Positions 43,073-52,995 of a stretch of DNA of 64,000 bases are shown here, piece by piece; position 1 is the stretch's first letter, and each line of letters opens with the position of its first letter. This stretch comes from Xenorhabdus anantnagensis (GTDB taxonomy: Bacteria; Pseudomonadota; Gammaproteobacteria; Enterobacterales; Enterobacteriaceae). The stretch is from the NCBI RefSeq assembly GCF_028598555.1, contig NZ_JAQRFN010000011.1, positions 62,001-126,000 of the forward strand. Direction: 5' to 3'. Both the position numbers and the translations under genes were made by a program. Below the pieces are notes generated by a model. The model was given only the letters and a program-made list of their open reading frames with translations. It made no database searches and was not told where the DNA came from.

Positions 43073-43447
43073 TTATTTTGATTCTGTTGTAGTCAACTCC
43101 ATTTCATATTTGCTAACAGGGAACTGCCCGTATGTATCATGTAAGAGTTGTTTACAGCTTTCCTGTTTAATCAGGTCGCTGAGTTCATTTAACCTTTTTT
43201 GCAACAATCTCTTAGTCTCTTTTTCATTATCCAAGACAGTTTGCAAAATTTTGGTCAATTGCTGCTGTAATGAAAATGGTGTGTCTGAGTTTTCCGATAT
43301 TAGAGTCACCACTTCTACTGCCTTCAGATAAGTGATTTCCATCTCAACAAGTTTGTCCCACTTTTCATTTCTGGCTAAATCAATCATTTGCTCACTTAAA
43401 CTAAGGATCCGTTGGTAAGCTGACAAAAGATCCATATCATTTTTCAT
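43073..43447 (-). CDS. fliT: Flagellar export chaperone FliT
   Basis: FliT is the cytosolic chaperone for the filament cap FliD and, in enterobacteria, an anti-FlhDC factor. The 124-residue product (MKNDMDLLSAYQRILSLSEQ onwards) is all helical with the family length and position. Its ATG overlaps the fliS stop. The frame extends 16 codons upstream inside fliS, but homology favours the internal start. Confidence 0.88.
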   Translation of the reverse strand: MKNDMDLLSAYQRILSLSEQMIDLARNEKWDKLVEMEITYLKAVEVVTLISENSDTPFSLQQQLTKILQTVLDNEKETKRLLQKRLNELSDLIKQESCKQLLHDTYGQFPVSKYEMELTTTESK

Positions 43448-43857
43448 TAAACAATATCCTGACTGGCGTTGTAATGAGAACCTATTTGCCGCCAAGAATC
43501 TGAAATCTCGGTAAGTAAATTAATCACTTCGGTAATGGCCTTCTCATCATTGCGTAAATTGGCATGGAGTAAACGGCGACCCATATAATCATATAAATCA
43601 AAAAGATTCTGAGCAATCTCGCCGCCTTTCTCGAAATCTAATCCTTCTTTGAGACCATTATCAATGATATTGATCGCCTTTGAAATAGCTAAACCTTTCT
43701 CTGGGATATTACCCTGTTGCATCAGAATAATTGCACGGCGTAGGGCGCTGAGCGCCCCATTGAACAATATCTGAATCAACTGATAGGGAGAGGCATTCAT
43801 AATTTCGCTCTCAAGATCTACCTGAGCATATAATTGGCTTGCCGAACGTTGATACAT
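43447..43857 (-). CDS. fliS: Flagellin export chaperone FliS
   Basis: FliS binds the C-terminal helix of flagellin and prevents premature polymerisation. The 136-residue product begins MYQRSASQLYAQVDLESEIMNASPYQLIQILFNGALSALRRA, the FliS signature. It lies 12 bases after fliD and overlaps fliT, the usual fliDST order. Confidence 0.95.
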   Translation of the reverse strand: MYQRSASQLYAQVDLESEIMNASPYQLIQILFNGALSALRRAIILMQQGNIPEKGLAISKAINIIDNGLKEGLDFEKGGEIAQNLFDLYDYMGRRLLHANLRNDEKAITEVINLLTEISDSWRQIGSHYNASQDIV

Positions 43858-43869
43858 TAGTGTCCTTTT

Positions 43870-45321
43870 TTATTTTAAAAGCTGGGCCAGGAATAAACTG
43901 GTTTGATTCATTGAACTGGAGACTTTATCCAGTGCTGTATATTCTTTTTTAAGGCGTGCTATTTTGGCATCAATGTTTATGTTGGTCTGTTCTGCCTGTG
44001 TTTTCAGTGTCTTCAGTTTCTTATTGATACCATCGGTTGCTGTTGCGATAGTCCCTTCATGGCTATCTAACGTTTTTTTCAATAAATTATACGTCTGGGT
44101 TGCAAAGCCGGTTTTTTCCCCATCTCCCATAAAGAAAGCCTTAACGTTGGCAGGTTTCTCTTTCAGGTTTTTTTCCAGTTTTTCGTTACTGATTTCCAGC
44201 GTACCATCCAATTTTTGTTTGATGCCCAATTTATTCAGGGTGGCAATATCAGCAACATTTTGTGCTGTAAACAGTTGTTGTCTTAGTTGGCTTTGAATAC
44301 TTCTTAATGTACTGTCACCAAGTAAGACACCATTATCTTTCGAAGGCGCTTCACCTATTGCAACAGGCTTGAATTTTGTCAGTGAAGCACAAGTGGTCTG
44401 TACTTCATTATAAGTATCAACCCACTTTTTGATTGCTTCTTTCATTGGCTCGATATTACGAGAAACCACCAGTGTTTCTGGTATTGGGCTTTTTTCAGTT
44501 TTGCCTTTGATTTCTTCTTTTTCTGAAACTTTTTTCAGATTCAGGGTAATGCCTTCTGGTGCATCTTTTATTTCATTGGTTTGACGTTCAATTTTAATAC
44601 CGTTAACCGTTAATATTGCATTTTCAGCGGCGATGGTTTCTTGCATTGCATCAGGACCACCTTTAATACCAGGCGTATAGTTAAGCAAATCGCCCAGCTT
44701 ACCATCACCTTGAACCTCAATAGTCATGACTGATTTTGTGCCCGCTTTTTTCGAAGTCAGGATCAAATAGTTTTTATCATCTTCTGCTTTGATAATGCTG
44801 GCATTAACATTGCCTTCTTGTTTATTAATTGCATTACGAATTTCAACCAGAGAAGTTTCATTATCTTTCAGGGAAATGCGCATTGGCTTTTCTTTTTCTT
44901 CACCGGCTTTTTCTTCACCTGGTTGCGTAATAATAATGGTACGAGTACCGTTACCTTGTTCCCCTAATGGGACTTTTACATCAGGAAATGCCTTAGATTG
45001 CAAAGACTGAGCCTTGGCAAGCTGTTGAACTTCAATAAGATAGTTACCCGGACTGGCTTTAGAATCCGTACTCGGAGTAAATGTTTTATGATCTTCGCTG
45101 GTTTTAGTGGTATTGAGTTTATCGAATTTTTTGAGTTCTTCGGATGCACTCTTTAGCTTTTCCAAACTGCCTTTTAATGTGCCATAACCAGTTAGCTTAG
45201 CGTTATGACTGCTTTGTTCCTGCGTTATTGGTTGTAAACGTTTTCTTTCATTTGCTTCAAGTTTATCCAGTAAGTTTGGATCTATCCCAGATGCGATTCC
45301 TACTGAGGAAATGCTGGCCAT
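43870..45321 (-). CDS. fliD: Filament cap protein FliD (HAP2)
   Basis: FliD forms the cap at the filament tip under which flagellin folds. The 483-residue product starts MASISSVGIASGIDPNLLDKLEANERKRLQPI and ends with the helical ARLKKEYTALDKVSSSMNQTSLFLAQLLK core segment. The middle carries the FliD domain pattern including LTVNGIKIERQTNEI and GITLNLKKVSE. It has a sigma-28 promoter upstream at 45358-45384. Confidence 0.95.
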   Translation of the reverse strand: MASISSVGIASGIDPNLLDKLEANERKRLQPITQEQSSHNAKLTGYGTLKGSLEKLKSASEELKKFDKLNTTKTSEDHKTFTPSTDSKASPGNYLIEVQQLAKAQSLQSKAFPDVKVPLGEQGNGTRTIIITQPGEEKAGEEKEKPMRISLKDNETSLVEIRNAINKQEGNVNASIIKAEDDKNYLILTSKKAGTKSVMTIEVQGDGKLGDLLNYTPGIKGGPDAMQETIAAENAILTVNGIKIERQTNEIKDAPEGITLNLKKVSEKEEIKGKTEKSPIPETLVVSRNIEPMKEAIKKWVDTYNEVQTTCASLTKFKPVAIGEAPSKDNGVLLGDSTLRSIQSQLRQQLFTAQNVADIATLNKLGIKQKLDGTLEISNEKLEKNLKEKPANVKAFFMGDGEKTGFATQTYNLLKKTLDSHEGTIATATDGINKKLKTLKTQAEQTNINIDAKIARLKKEYTALDKVSSSMNQTSLFLAQLLK

Positions 45322-45357
45322 ATTGACTCCTTTTAATAAAAAGCATCGTTGGGTGTG

Positions 45358-45384
45358 TTATCGGATTAATTTACGAAAAGTTTA
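45358..45384 (-). promoter_or_regulatory. Sigma-28 promoter for fliDST
   Basis: Read on the minus strand: TAAACTTT, 11 bases, TCCGATAA. One mismatch in each element relative to TAAAGTTT-N11-GCCGATAA, with exact spacing, 37 bases before the fliD start. Confidence 0.85.
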
Positions 45385-45491
45385 CTGATAAAATAATTTT
45401 TTTGATGGATGGAATAGTTGATGAGAACAGGCGCTATTTGGGTTATCAGGAAATCTTGTGAAAAAAAATAAAAAAGTTTTTCAAGAAATAT

Positions 45492-45518
45492 TAAAGGTTC
45501 TTTTTAAGGGGCCGATAA
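45492..45518 (+). promoter_or_regulatory. Sigma-28 promoter for fliC
   Basis: TAAAGGTT, 11 bases, GCCGATAA: a near-perfect FliA promoter 80 bases upstream of fliC, back to back with the fliD promoter. Confidence 0.93.
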
Positions 45519-45597
45519 AACTGTTGGCGGTGATGAACACCGTGAGCAAATAGGCTCAGACTAATTATATCGACTTGATTTTAAAAGGAACTCTACT

Positions 45598-46674
45598 ATG
45601 GCATCAGTCATTAATACCAACTATTCATCTCTGCTGGCTCAGAACAACCTGACCCGATCTAAAGGCGTTTTAGGTACAGCTATTGAGCGCCTGTCCTCTG
45701 GTTTACGTATTAACAGCGCGAAGGATGATGCTGCTGGTCAAGCGATTGCTAACCGTTTTACTGCTAACGTTAAAGGTCTGACTCAGGCTTCTCGTAACGC
45801 AAACGATGGTATCTCCATTGCTCAGACCACCGAAGGTGCTCTGAACGAAATCAATAACAACCTGCAACGTATCCGTGAATTGTCTGTTCAGTCACAAAAC
45901 GGTAGTAACTCTAAGAGCGATATGGAATCCATTCAGAAAGAAGTTACACAGCGTTTAGAAGAAATTGATCGTATTTCTGCACAAACTCAGTTCAACGGCA
46001 TTAAAGTCTTGAATGGCGATACAACTATGAAGGTTCAGGTTGGTGCCAATGATGGTGAAGTTATCAATATTGACCTGAAAAAAATCGATAGCGAAGTTTT
46101 AAAACTGAAAGATTTTAACGTAACTACTGTTTCACCTAAGGGAGCTGCAGTTGGTGACGAGATTGATAATGGTAAAGGTGGTAAGTCTAAAGTAGATTAT
46201 GGTAAGACCTCTGTTACTGCCCTGAATCTGACTAATCCTAAAGCATATGAGCGTGTTGATGAAACGACAGGTGCTGTTCAAAAAGGCCAATATGTATTAG
46301 AAGGTAAGGACAATAAAGGCAATACCAAATATTATGCCGCAACAATTGATGTAGCAACAGGTGAGGTAAAAGTTGCTACTACTCCTGTCGAAATTAAAGT
46401 TAAAGAACCACTGGAAGTATTGGACAAAGCTCTGTCACAAGTTGACAATCTGCGCAGCTCCCTAGGTGCCGTTCAAAACCGTCTGGAATCCACTGTTAAC
46501 AACCTGAACAATACCGTTAACAACCTGAGCGCTGCAAGAAGCCGTATCGAAGACGCCGACTACGCAACTGAAGTTTCCAACATGAGCCGTGGCCAGATCC
46601 TGCAACAGGCTGGTACTGCTGTTCTGGCACAAGCAAACCAGGTTCCACAAGGCGTTCTGTCTCTGCTGCGTTAA
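45598..46674 (+). CDS. fliC: Flagellin FliC
   Basis: This is the filament subunit. The conserved N-terminal D0/D1 helices ([44 protein letters not shown]) and C-terminal D1/D0 ([43 protein letters not shown]) are intact. At 358 residues it is short, with a compact lysine- and glycine-rich variable centre ([19 protein letters not shown]). The GGAAC ribosome site and a strong sigma-28 promoter precede it. The terminal residues needed for polymerisation and TLR5-type recognition are present. Confidence 0.98.
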   Translation: MASVINTNYSSLLAQNNLTRSKGVLGTAIERLSSGLRINSAKDDAAGQAIANRFTANVKGLTQASRNANDGISIAQTTEGALNEINNNLQRIRELSVQSQNGSNSKSDMESIQKEVTQRLEEIDRISAQTQFNGIKVLNGDTTMKVQVGANDGEVINIDLKKIDSEVLKLKDFNVTTVSPKGAAVGDEIDNGKGGKSKVDYGKTSVTALNLTNPKAYERVDETTGAVQKGQYVLEGKDNKGNTKYYAATIDVATGEVKVATTPVEIKVKEPLEVLDKALSQVDNLRSSLGAVQNRLESTVNNLNNTVNNLSAARSRIEDADYATEVSNMSRGQILQQAGTAVLAQANQVPQGVLSLLR

Positions 46675-46693
46675 TTTTTATTTTCCAGTTGGG

Positions 46694-46764
46694 CGTTTAT
46701 GCAGGTTACCCTGCATAAACGACGCATACAAAATAAGGATCGGTTCGCCGGTCCTTATTTTTTG
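46694..46764 (+). terminator. Tandem hairpins terminating fliC
   Basis: Two hairpins follow the fliC stop. The first has CGTTTATGCAGG (46694-46705) paired with CCTGCATAAACG (46710-46721) and no T-run. The second (46731-46760) has AAATAAGGATCGG, a TTCG tetraloop and CCGGTCCTTATTT, followed by T. The second is a classical intrinsic terminator; the first could protect the abundant flagellin mRNA. Confidence 0.9.
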
Positions 46765-46940
46765 GTCATAGTTTTATAAAGACCGTCAAGGACAGCCTGA
46801 AACTTGCTATGCATTTGGGCGGACATCAAAAATTTCGCATAGGTGAAAAAGAAGTGCTTTTACTTCATTGTTCAAACGATTGTACCGATTAGGTGATTGG
46901 ATAATGGTACTCAGTCTCTTATCCAAAGGTGTCTGTTGTT

Positions 46941-47663
46941 GTGAGCGATTTGTATACCGCCGAAGGCGTGATGGACAAAAATAGCCTCTGGAAGCGCTAT
47001 GTACCCCTGGTTCGCCATGAAGCTTTGAGGCTACAGGTAAGATTGCCTGCCAGCGTAGAACTCGATGACTTACTTCAGGCCGGTGGCATAGGCTTACTGA
47101 ATGCGGTGGAGCGTTTTGATTCCCTACAGGGAACCGCGTTTACCACCTATGCGGTACAGCGCATCAGAGGTGCAATGTTGGATGAGTTGAGGAGCCGTGA
47201 TTGGGCTCCGCGTAGTGTGCGGCGTAACGCACGTGAAGTCACGCAGACCATCCGTAAACTTGAGCAAGAGTTAGGCCGTCCAGCCAGTGAGCAGGAAGTT
47301 GCTAAAGAATTAAAGATTAATCTGATAGAATATCGGCAAATACTGTTAGATACAAATAACAGTCAACTGTTTTCTTATGACGAATGGCACGAAATTCACG
47401 GTGAAAGTTGTGAGCCAGTGATTGAGGAAGAGCATGAGACAAATCCTCTCCAACAATTACTGGGCGGTGACCTTCGTCAGCGGGTCATTGATGTCATTGA
47501 ATCATTGCCTGAACGGGAAAAGATGGTTCTTACGCTGTACTATCAGGAAGAACTGAATCTTAAAGAGATCGGCGCAGTGCTTAACGTGGGGGAATCCCGT
47601 GTAAGCCAGCTTCACAGTCAGGCGATAAAAAGGCTGAGGGCGCGTTTGAATCCAGAGAAGTAA
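46941..47663 (+). CDS. fliA: Flagellar sigma factor FliA (sigma-28)
   Basis: FliA directs RNA polymerase to late flagellar promoters such as those upstream of flgK, fliD and fliC in this window. The ~240-residue product has LYTAEGVMDKNSLWKRYVPLVRHEALRLQVRLPA, region 2 (DLLQAGGIGLLNAVERFD, TTYAVQRIRGAMLDELRSRDWAPRSVRR) and region 4 (LPEREKMVLTLYYQEELNLKEIGAVLNVGESRVSQLHSQAIKRLR). The start is probably the GTG at 46941, aligning with the E. coli start; a GTG at 46929 is the alternative but abuts the AAAGG. Confidence 0.95.
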   Translation: MSDLYTAEGVMDKNSLWKRYVPLVRHEALRLQVRLPASVELDDLLQAGGIGLLNAVERFDSLQGTAFTTYAVQRIRGAMLDELRSRDWAPRSVRRNAREVTQTIRKLEQELGRPASEQEVAKELKINLIEYRQILLDTNNSQLFSYDEWHEIHGESCEPVIEEEHETNPLQQLLGGDLRQRVIDVIESLPEREKMVLTLYYQEELNLKEIGAVLNVGESRVSQLHSQAIKRLRARLNPEK

Positions 47664-47715
47664 CTTTTTGCTTGTTTGTTTTTTTATTAAGACTATACAC
47701 AGGGCTTTATCTCTT

Positions 47716-48228
47716 ATGTCTGTTACAACACAAAAGAAACGGCCTCTTAGCCGTTATATCAAAGATTATAAACATAGTCAGACTCATTGTCTGCATTGTC
47801 ATAAAACACTCGACCGTATTTCACTTGTTTTTAACGGTCAGGTCATCAATAAAGAAGCTATTTCTGAGATGACTGAATTGGTGGATGACAAAACCTGGAA
47901 TGAGTTACAGGGTAAATTTGTAGCACTGTGCCGCTTTTGTAGTGAAATTTATTGCAATAGTCAGACTGATCATTTCGATATTATGTCATTTAAACAGTAT
48001 CTGTTTGAGCAAACAGAGATGAGTCATAGTACTGTGCGTGAGTATGTGGTTCGTTTAAGGCGTTTGGATGAATTACTGACTTCAAGTAATTACCCGACAG
48101 GTGAGTTTAAGCCAAAAGAAATTCAAGAAAAACTCAGCGAGAAATTATCTCAATCCGCTTTCAGCAATTACAATATTGCACTGCGTAAATATGAGCAATA
48201 TCTGAGCTGGCAACAGAGCGGTTATTGA
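47716..48228 (+). CDS. fliZ: Flagellar regulator FliZ
   Basis: FliZ is a DNA-binding regulator co-expressed with FliA; in Xenorhabdus it is known to tune the flagellar regulon and exoenzymes. The 170-residue product has KKRPLSRYIKDYKHSQTHCLHCHKTLDRISLV and FLFEQTEMSHSTVREYVVRLRRLDELL, the tyrosine-recombinase-like core-binding fold typical of FliZ. The ATG at 47716 is chosen by homology; the open frame extends 16 codons upstream. It lies 52 bases after fliA and is followed by a terminator. No fliY (cystine-binding) gene follows as it does in E. coli. Confidence 0.93.
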   Translation: MSVTTQKKRPLSRYIKDYKHSQTHCLHCHKTLDRISLVFNGQVINKEAISEMTELVDDKTWNELQGKFVALCRFCSEIYCNSQTDHFDIMSFKQYLFEQTEMSHSTVREYVVRLRRLDELLTSSNYPTGEFKPKEIQEKLSEKLSQSAFSNYNIALRKYEQYLSWQQSGY

Positions 48229-48271
48229 TTAATTATACCAATATATAATGTTGTCGGATTGAAAAGATTTC

Positions 48272-48313
48272 AGAGGGGAATGCGATTGTCACGCATTCCC
48301 CTCTATGTTTTTA
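48272..48313 (+). terminator. Terminator after fliAZ
   Basis: A 13-bp perfect stem AGAGGGGAATGCG / CGCATTCCCCTCT with a 7-base loop is followed by ATGTTTTT. The rest of the gap to putA is AT-rich and featureless. Confidence 0.88.
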
Positions 48314-48507
48314 CGTTATTTTTACGGCTATATATTTAAATAATTATATGTTTATAAGAAATTAATCTTAATTAAATAAATTTAATTAATTTACTTTGAA
48401 TTATTTAGCCTGCTTACTTTGATTGCTTTTAACAAGTTGTTTTAATCCAAAATTACTTTAACTAAAAAAGTCATATTAATCAGTGCATATATTAACCAGC
48501 GCACATA

Positions 48508-51500
48508 TCAACCAATAGTCATCAAGCTGGCATTACCGCCTGCCGCTGCCGTGTTAACACTTAATGAACGTTCATGCAGTAAGCGTTCCAGCAGTAAATT
48601 GGTTTCACCACGGGCAAACCCCTGTACGGAGATAATCGGTCCTTTACGTTGCGCAATCACCTCGCAAACCTGACGCAGTTGATCGCAATCGCCGTGATAA
48701 ATAACTGCTTCCATTGTTGTCTCTTCATTCTGCCAATCATTGACCCAATGGATATACTGATGAATTTCATCTGGTAACTGGCGTTGCAATCCTTGATGCA
48801 GTTCGTCTTTTTCCCAAATGGCCTGACAACCGACAGAAAGTACCGCAGCTAATTGCACCAATACATCTTGCTCGTTATCTGCAAGGCAAAGAACAGGCCC
48901 GCGCGGCAACAGGGTATAAGTATTGCGCTCTCCAGTTGGCCCAGGCAGTAAGCGTGTTGTTCCGCCTTGTGCCAGTAAACTGTATTTCTGAATGATCTGG
49001 CACAGTGCTTCATTATTCTGCCCGGTTGCCCAATCAGCCAGTTTATAGAGAGATGAATGCAGGGCAACACGGGCTTTGGTATCAAGCTCATATTCTGCGT
49101 CTTGTCGTTCCAGCGTTTGACTGGCAGCATTGAGAGGGCGCTGTGACAGCAAGCGATACAAATACAATGGCCCACCGGCTTTTGGCCCTGTACCTGACAG
49201 ACCTTCGCCACCAAATGGCTGTACGCCGACGACTGCACCGACTATATTGCGGTTAACATATAAGTTACCGACTTTTGCTTTACTCGTGACATGCGCGATA
49301 GTTTCATCAATACGAGTATGAACACCCAACGTTAGGCCATAACCAGCAGCATTGATTTGATCCAGCAGCTTATCCAATTCATTGCGTTTAAAACGAACGA
49401 CATGCAGAACCGGCCCGAAAATTTCTTTCTTCAATTCATCAAAACTTTCCAACTCAATCAGCGTTGGTTTGATGAAAGTGCCTTGTGACCATTCTTGGCT
49501 GTCCATCGCATTTTCATGTGCCGCCTGATAAATCGTCCGGCCTTTGGTACGCATGGTTTGAATATGACGCTCAATACCCGCTTTTGCTTCTGCGTCAATG
49601 ACAGGGCCAATGTCTGTGGATAAGCGTTCAGTATTACCCATCCGGCATTCAGCCATTGCCCCTTTCAACATGGAGATAGTTCTTTCAGCAACATCTTCCT
49701 GAACACACAGAATACGTAGGGCAGAACAACGCTGACCGGCACTGTCAAAAGCAGAGGCGACAACATCGGTGACAACTTGTTCGGTCAATGCGGAGGAATC
49801 GACAATCATGGCATTCAAGCCACCGGTTTCTGCGATCAACGGAATTGGACGTCCCTGCGCATCAAGGCGACTGGCAATATTGCGTTGCAACAAGCTGGCA
49901 ACTTCGATAGAACCCGTAAACATCACGCCGCGCACACGGTCATCACCGACCAGTAACGCACCTACCGTTTCCCCTTGTCCGGGCAGTAATTGCAGTACAT
50001 CACGTGGAATTCCCGCTTGATGCAACATTTTTACCGCAACCGCAGCAATCAGTGGCGTTTGTTCCGCAGGTTTTGCCAGTACACTATTACCTGCTGCCAA
50101 TGCAGCGGCGATTTGGCCGGTAAAAATTGCCAGAGGGAAGTTCCACGGGCTGATACATACGACAGGTCCCAGTGGGCGATGGGTATCATTGGCGAAATCC
50201 TGACGAACTTGGTCTGCGTAATAATGGAGAAAATCCACCGCTTCACGTACTTCAGCAATCGCATTATTGAATGTTTTACCTGCTTCACGAACCAGAGTGC
50301 CGAGCAAGGATTGCAGGTTATTTTCCATCAACTCCGCTGCACGTACTAAAATCGCGGCACGCTCGGATGGTGGGGTGGCAAACCAAATTGCGCCGGCATC
50401 AGTCGCTGTATCCAGCGCATGACTGACTTCCTGTTCAGTCGCTTCACGAACATAACCCACTATATCGGAAGGTTTGGCTGGGTTGTTCACAGGCTTAGTT
50501 GCGGGTAATTCTCCTGTATATTGATAATCGCCACCCAGTAGCGGTTCTCCGCTCCACATTTCCATTGAAGAACTGAGCAGGGCACTGGAAAGGGAGGCCA
50601 GACGATGTTCATTCGAGAGATCCAGCCCCGATGAGTTAACACGGGTTTTGCCGTATAAATCACGTGGGAGAGGGATCTTGGGATGTGGCAGGCCGATTTG
50701 TCCTTCGGTTTGAGCCAATTCTTGTACGGTTTTTACCGGATCAGCGATCAGTTCATCAATTGGCAGGGAGGTATCCGCAATACGGTTGACAAACGAAGTA
50801 TTGGCACCATTTTCCAGTAAGCGACGTACCAGATAAGCCAGTAGAGTTTCGTGTGTCCCCACGGGTGCATAAATACGACATGGGCGATTGAGTTTACCTT
50901 CTGCGATCTTACCGACGACTTGTTCATAAAGCGGCTCACCCATGCCATGCAGGCATTGGAACTCATATTGCCCCGGATAGTAATTTTGTCCGGCCAGATG
51001 ATAAATGGCAGACAACGTATGGGCGTTATGGGTAGCAAATTGCGGGTAGATCAAATTAGGGACAGAAAGTAGTTTGCGAGCACAGGCGAGGTAAGAAACA
51101 TCAGTATAGACCTTGCGGGTATACACCGGATAACCTTCCAGTCCGTCGATTTGAGCACGTTTGATTTCACTGTCCCAGTAAGCACCTTTTACCAGACGGA
51201 TCATCAATCTGTGACGACTGCGCTGCGCTAAATCAATAATGCTGTCAATGACGAAAGGACAACGTTTCTGGTAAGCCTGAATGACAAAACCAATACCGTT
51301 CCAGCCCTCCAGTTTCGGCTCGAAACACAGTTTCTCCAGTAAGTCGAGAGAGATTTCCAGACGATCGGCTTCTTCTGCATCAATATTAATACCGATGTCA
51401 TACTGACGAGCCTGTAAAGTCAGAGAAAGTAGGCGAGGATAAAGCTCATCAATGACACGTTCATATTGGGCACGACTATAACGTGGATGCAAGGCTGAGA

Positions 51501-52488
51501 GTTTGATGGAAATTCCCGGCCCTTCATAAATGCCACGACCATTTGATGCCTTACCAATGGCATGGATCGCTTGCTGATAGGAAACCATGTAGGCTTGCGC
51601 ATCTTCTTCGGTCAATGCGGCTTCGCCCAGCATATCGTAGGAATAGCGGAAGCCTTTCTCCTCCAGTTTGCGGGCGTTGGCAAGAGCTTGTGCGATGGTT
51701 TCACCCGTAACAAATTGCTCACCCATCAAGCGCATTGCCATATCTACACCTTTGCGCACCAATGGCTCGCCGCTTTTGCTGATAATGCGGTTCAGTGATT
51801 TGGATAACTTGGCTTCGTTATGGGTAGACACTAGTTTACCAGTGAACAGCAATCCCCATGTTGCAGCATTAACAAACATGGAGGGGCTTTGGCCCAAATG
51901 GGAATGCCAATTGCCGTTACTGATTTTATCGCGGATCAGGGCATCGCGGGTTGCTTTGTCGGGGATGCGCAGCAGAGCCTCGGCAAGACACATCAGTGCC
52001 ACACCTTCCTGTGAAGAAAGTGAAAATTCCTGCAATAATCCCTGAACCAAACCTGAGCGGCCAATACCTTGTTTTTGTTGGCGTAATTTTTCAGTGATAG
52101 AATAAGCGAGTTTATGAGTAGCCTTGGCCTGTTCTTCAGCTAGCTGTGCATATTGCAGTAGCATTGGAACCGCTTGGGTTTCTGGGAGGCGATAGGCCGC
52201 AGTAATTGCAGAACGTTTCACCGATTGGGGTAAAATATGCTCGGCAAAATCCAGAAATGGTTGATAAGGCACCTCAATCTGTGATTCTACTTCGGAAATC
52301 TTTTCTTCTTTGTTATTCTGACCCGCTGATATTTCTGGAATATTTTCCTCATTTTCCAGACGTTCAAGATAATTAAAAATAGCTTGCTTAATTAGCCAGT
52401 GTGGTGTGCGTTCAATTCGTTGTGCGGCGGCTTTAATTCGATTACGCGTTGCTTCATCGAGCTTCACGCCCATAGTGGTACTACCCAT
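48508..52488 (-). CDS. putA: Trifunctional proline catabolism protein PutA
   Basis: PutA oxidises proline to glutamate and represses put genes when proline is scarce. The 1,326-residue product has an N-terminal ribbon-helix-helix DNA-binding domain (GVKLDEATRNRIKAAAQRIERTPHWLIKQAIFNYLE), a FAD-dependent proline dehydrogenase barrel (residues ~250-570, with EADRLEISLDLLEKL and RLVKGAYWDSEIKRAQ), and an NAD-dependent P5C dehydrogenase (~640-1130, with the catalytic Cys in FDSAGQRCSALR and ETGGLNAMIVDSSA). Residues after 1150 form the regulatory C-terminal domain. The start MGSTTMGVKLD matches E. coli; two codons upstream is the frame's first ATG. Divergent from putP across an operator region. 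Confidence 0.97.
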   Translation of the reverse strand: MGSTTMGVKLDEATRNRIKAAAQRIERTPHWLIKQAIFNYLERLENEENIPEISAGQNNKEEKISEVESQIEVPYQPFLDFAEHILPQSVKRSAITAAYRLPETQAVPMLLQYAQLAEEQAKATHKLAYSITEKLRQQKQGIGRSGLVQGLLQEFSLSSQEGVALMCLAEALLRIPDKATRDALIRDKISNGNWHSHLGQSPSMFVNAATWGLLFTGKLVSTHNEAKLSKSLNRIISKSGEPLVRKGVDMAMRLMGEQFVTGETIAQALANARKLEEKGFRYSYDMLGEAALTEEDAQAYMVSYQQAIHAIGKASNGRGIYEGPGISIKLSALHPRYSRAQYERVIDELYPRLLSLTLQARQYDIGINIDAEEADRLEISLDLLEKLCFEPKLEGWNGIGFVIQAYQKRCPFVIDSIIDLAQRSRHRLMIRLVKGAYWDSEIKRAQIDGLEGYPVYTRKVYTDVSYLACARKLLSVPNLIYPQFATHNAHTLSAIYHLAGQNYYPGQYEFQCLHGMGEPLYEQVVGKIAEGKLNRPCRIYAPVGTHETLLAYLVRRLLENGANTSFVNRIADTSLPIDELIADPVKTVQELAQTEGQIGLPHPKIPLPRDLYGKTRVNSSGLDLSNEHRLASLSSALLSSSMEMWSGEPLLGGDYQYTGELPATKPVNNPAKPSDIVGYVREATEQEVSHALDTATDAGAIWFATPPSERAAILVRAAELMENNLQSLLGTLVREAGKTFNNAIAEVREAVDFLHYYADQVRQDFANDTHRPLGPVVCISPWNFPLAIFTGQIAAALAAGNSVLAKPAEQTPLIAAVAVKMLHQAGIPRDVLQLLPGQGETVGALLVGDDRVRGVMFTGSIEVASLLQRNIASRLDAQGRPIPLIAETGGLNAMIVDSSALTEQVVTDVVASAFDSAGQRCSALRILCVQEDVAERTISMLKGAMAECRMGNTERLSTDIGPVIDAEAKAGIERHIQTMRTKGRTIYQAAHENAMDSQEWSQGTFIKPTLIELESFDELKKEIFGPVLHVVRFKRNELDKLLDQINAAGYGLTLGVHTRIDETIAHVTSKAKVGNLYVNRNIVGAVVGVQPFGGEGLSGTGPKAGGPLYLYRLLSQRPLNAASQTLERQDAEYELDTKARVALHSSLYKLADWATGQNNEALCQIIQKYSLLAQGGTTRLLPGPTGERNTYTLLPRGPVLCLADNEQDVLVQLAAVLSVGCQAIWEKDELHQGLQRQLPDEIHQYIHWVNDWQNEETTMEAVIYHGDCDQLRQVCEVIAQRKGPIISVQGFARGETNLLLERLLHERSLSVNTAAAGGNASLMTIG

Positions 52489-52519
52489 TCTCACTCCTTA
52501 ATAGGTAAGACTAAACCAA

Positions 52520-52869
52520 GTTGCATAACAATATCTTCTATGTTGCAACTTTGTGCAACTGTGTTAAAAGCGGTCATTCTAATTTTGTGAAATTAATCTT
52601 GTTTTTATTATTTTCTTAGTGAAATTTATTATTTATTTGACTGATATTTATGAATTTTATTTGAATCGTATAAGTTTAAGGTATAACGAGTTACTTAATT
52701 TAAAGTGCAACTTCTGGAGTGATAAATGTGATTTGGTAAGCGTTTTTTATAAAAATCCAGTTAATTAGTTGTTAAAAATGTTTTGGCTAAACTAGGATAG
52801 AATGTAATTTTAAAATAATTACAGGTGTAAATAGTTCTGATAAAAGCTAATGTCATCTTCAGGTGCAAC
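52520..52869. promoter_or_regulatory. put control region with PutA operator-like GTTGCA sites
   Basis: GTTGCA or its complement TGCAAC occurs at 52520-52525, 52542-52549 (the palindrome GTTGCAAC), 52554-52559, 52706-52711 and 52864-52869. GTTGCA is the core bound by the PutA ribbon-helix-helix domain in E. coli, where several sites lie between putA and putP. Here three cluster near putA and two spread towards putP. Confidence 0.75.
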
Positions 52870-52995
52870 TTAATCATCACCTGATAAAAAAATGAGGTAT
52901 TACTTAAACTTGCTTCAAGCACAGATGGCATGATTTACGCAAATAACACATTTGCAGATACATGATTTATAAAAACACTATGGAGAAGAACCTGC

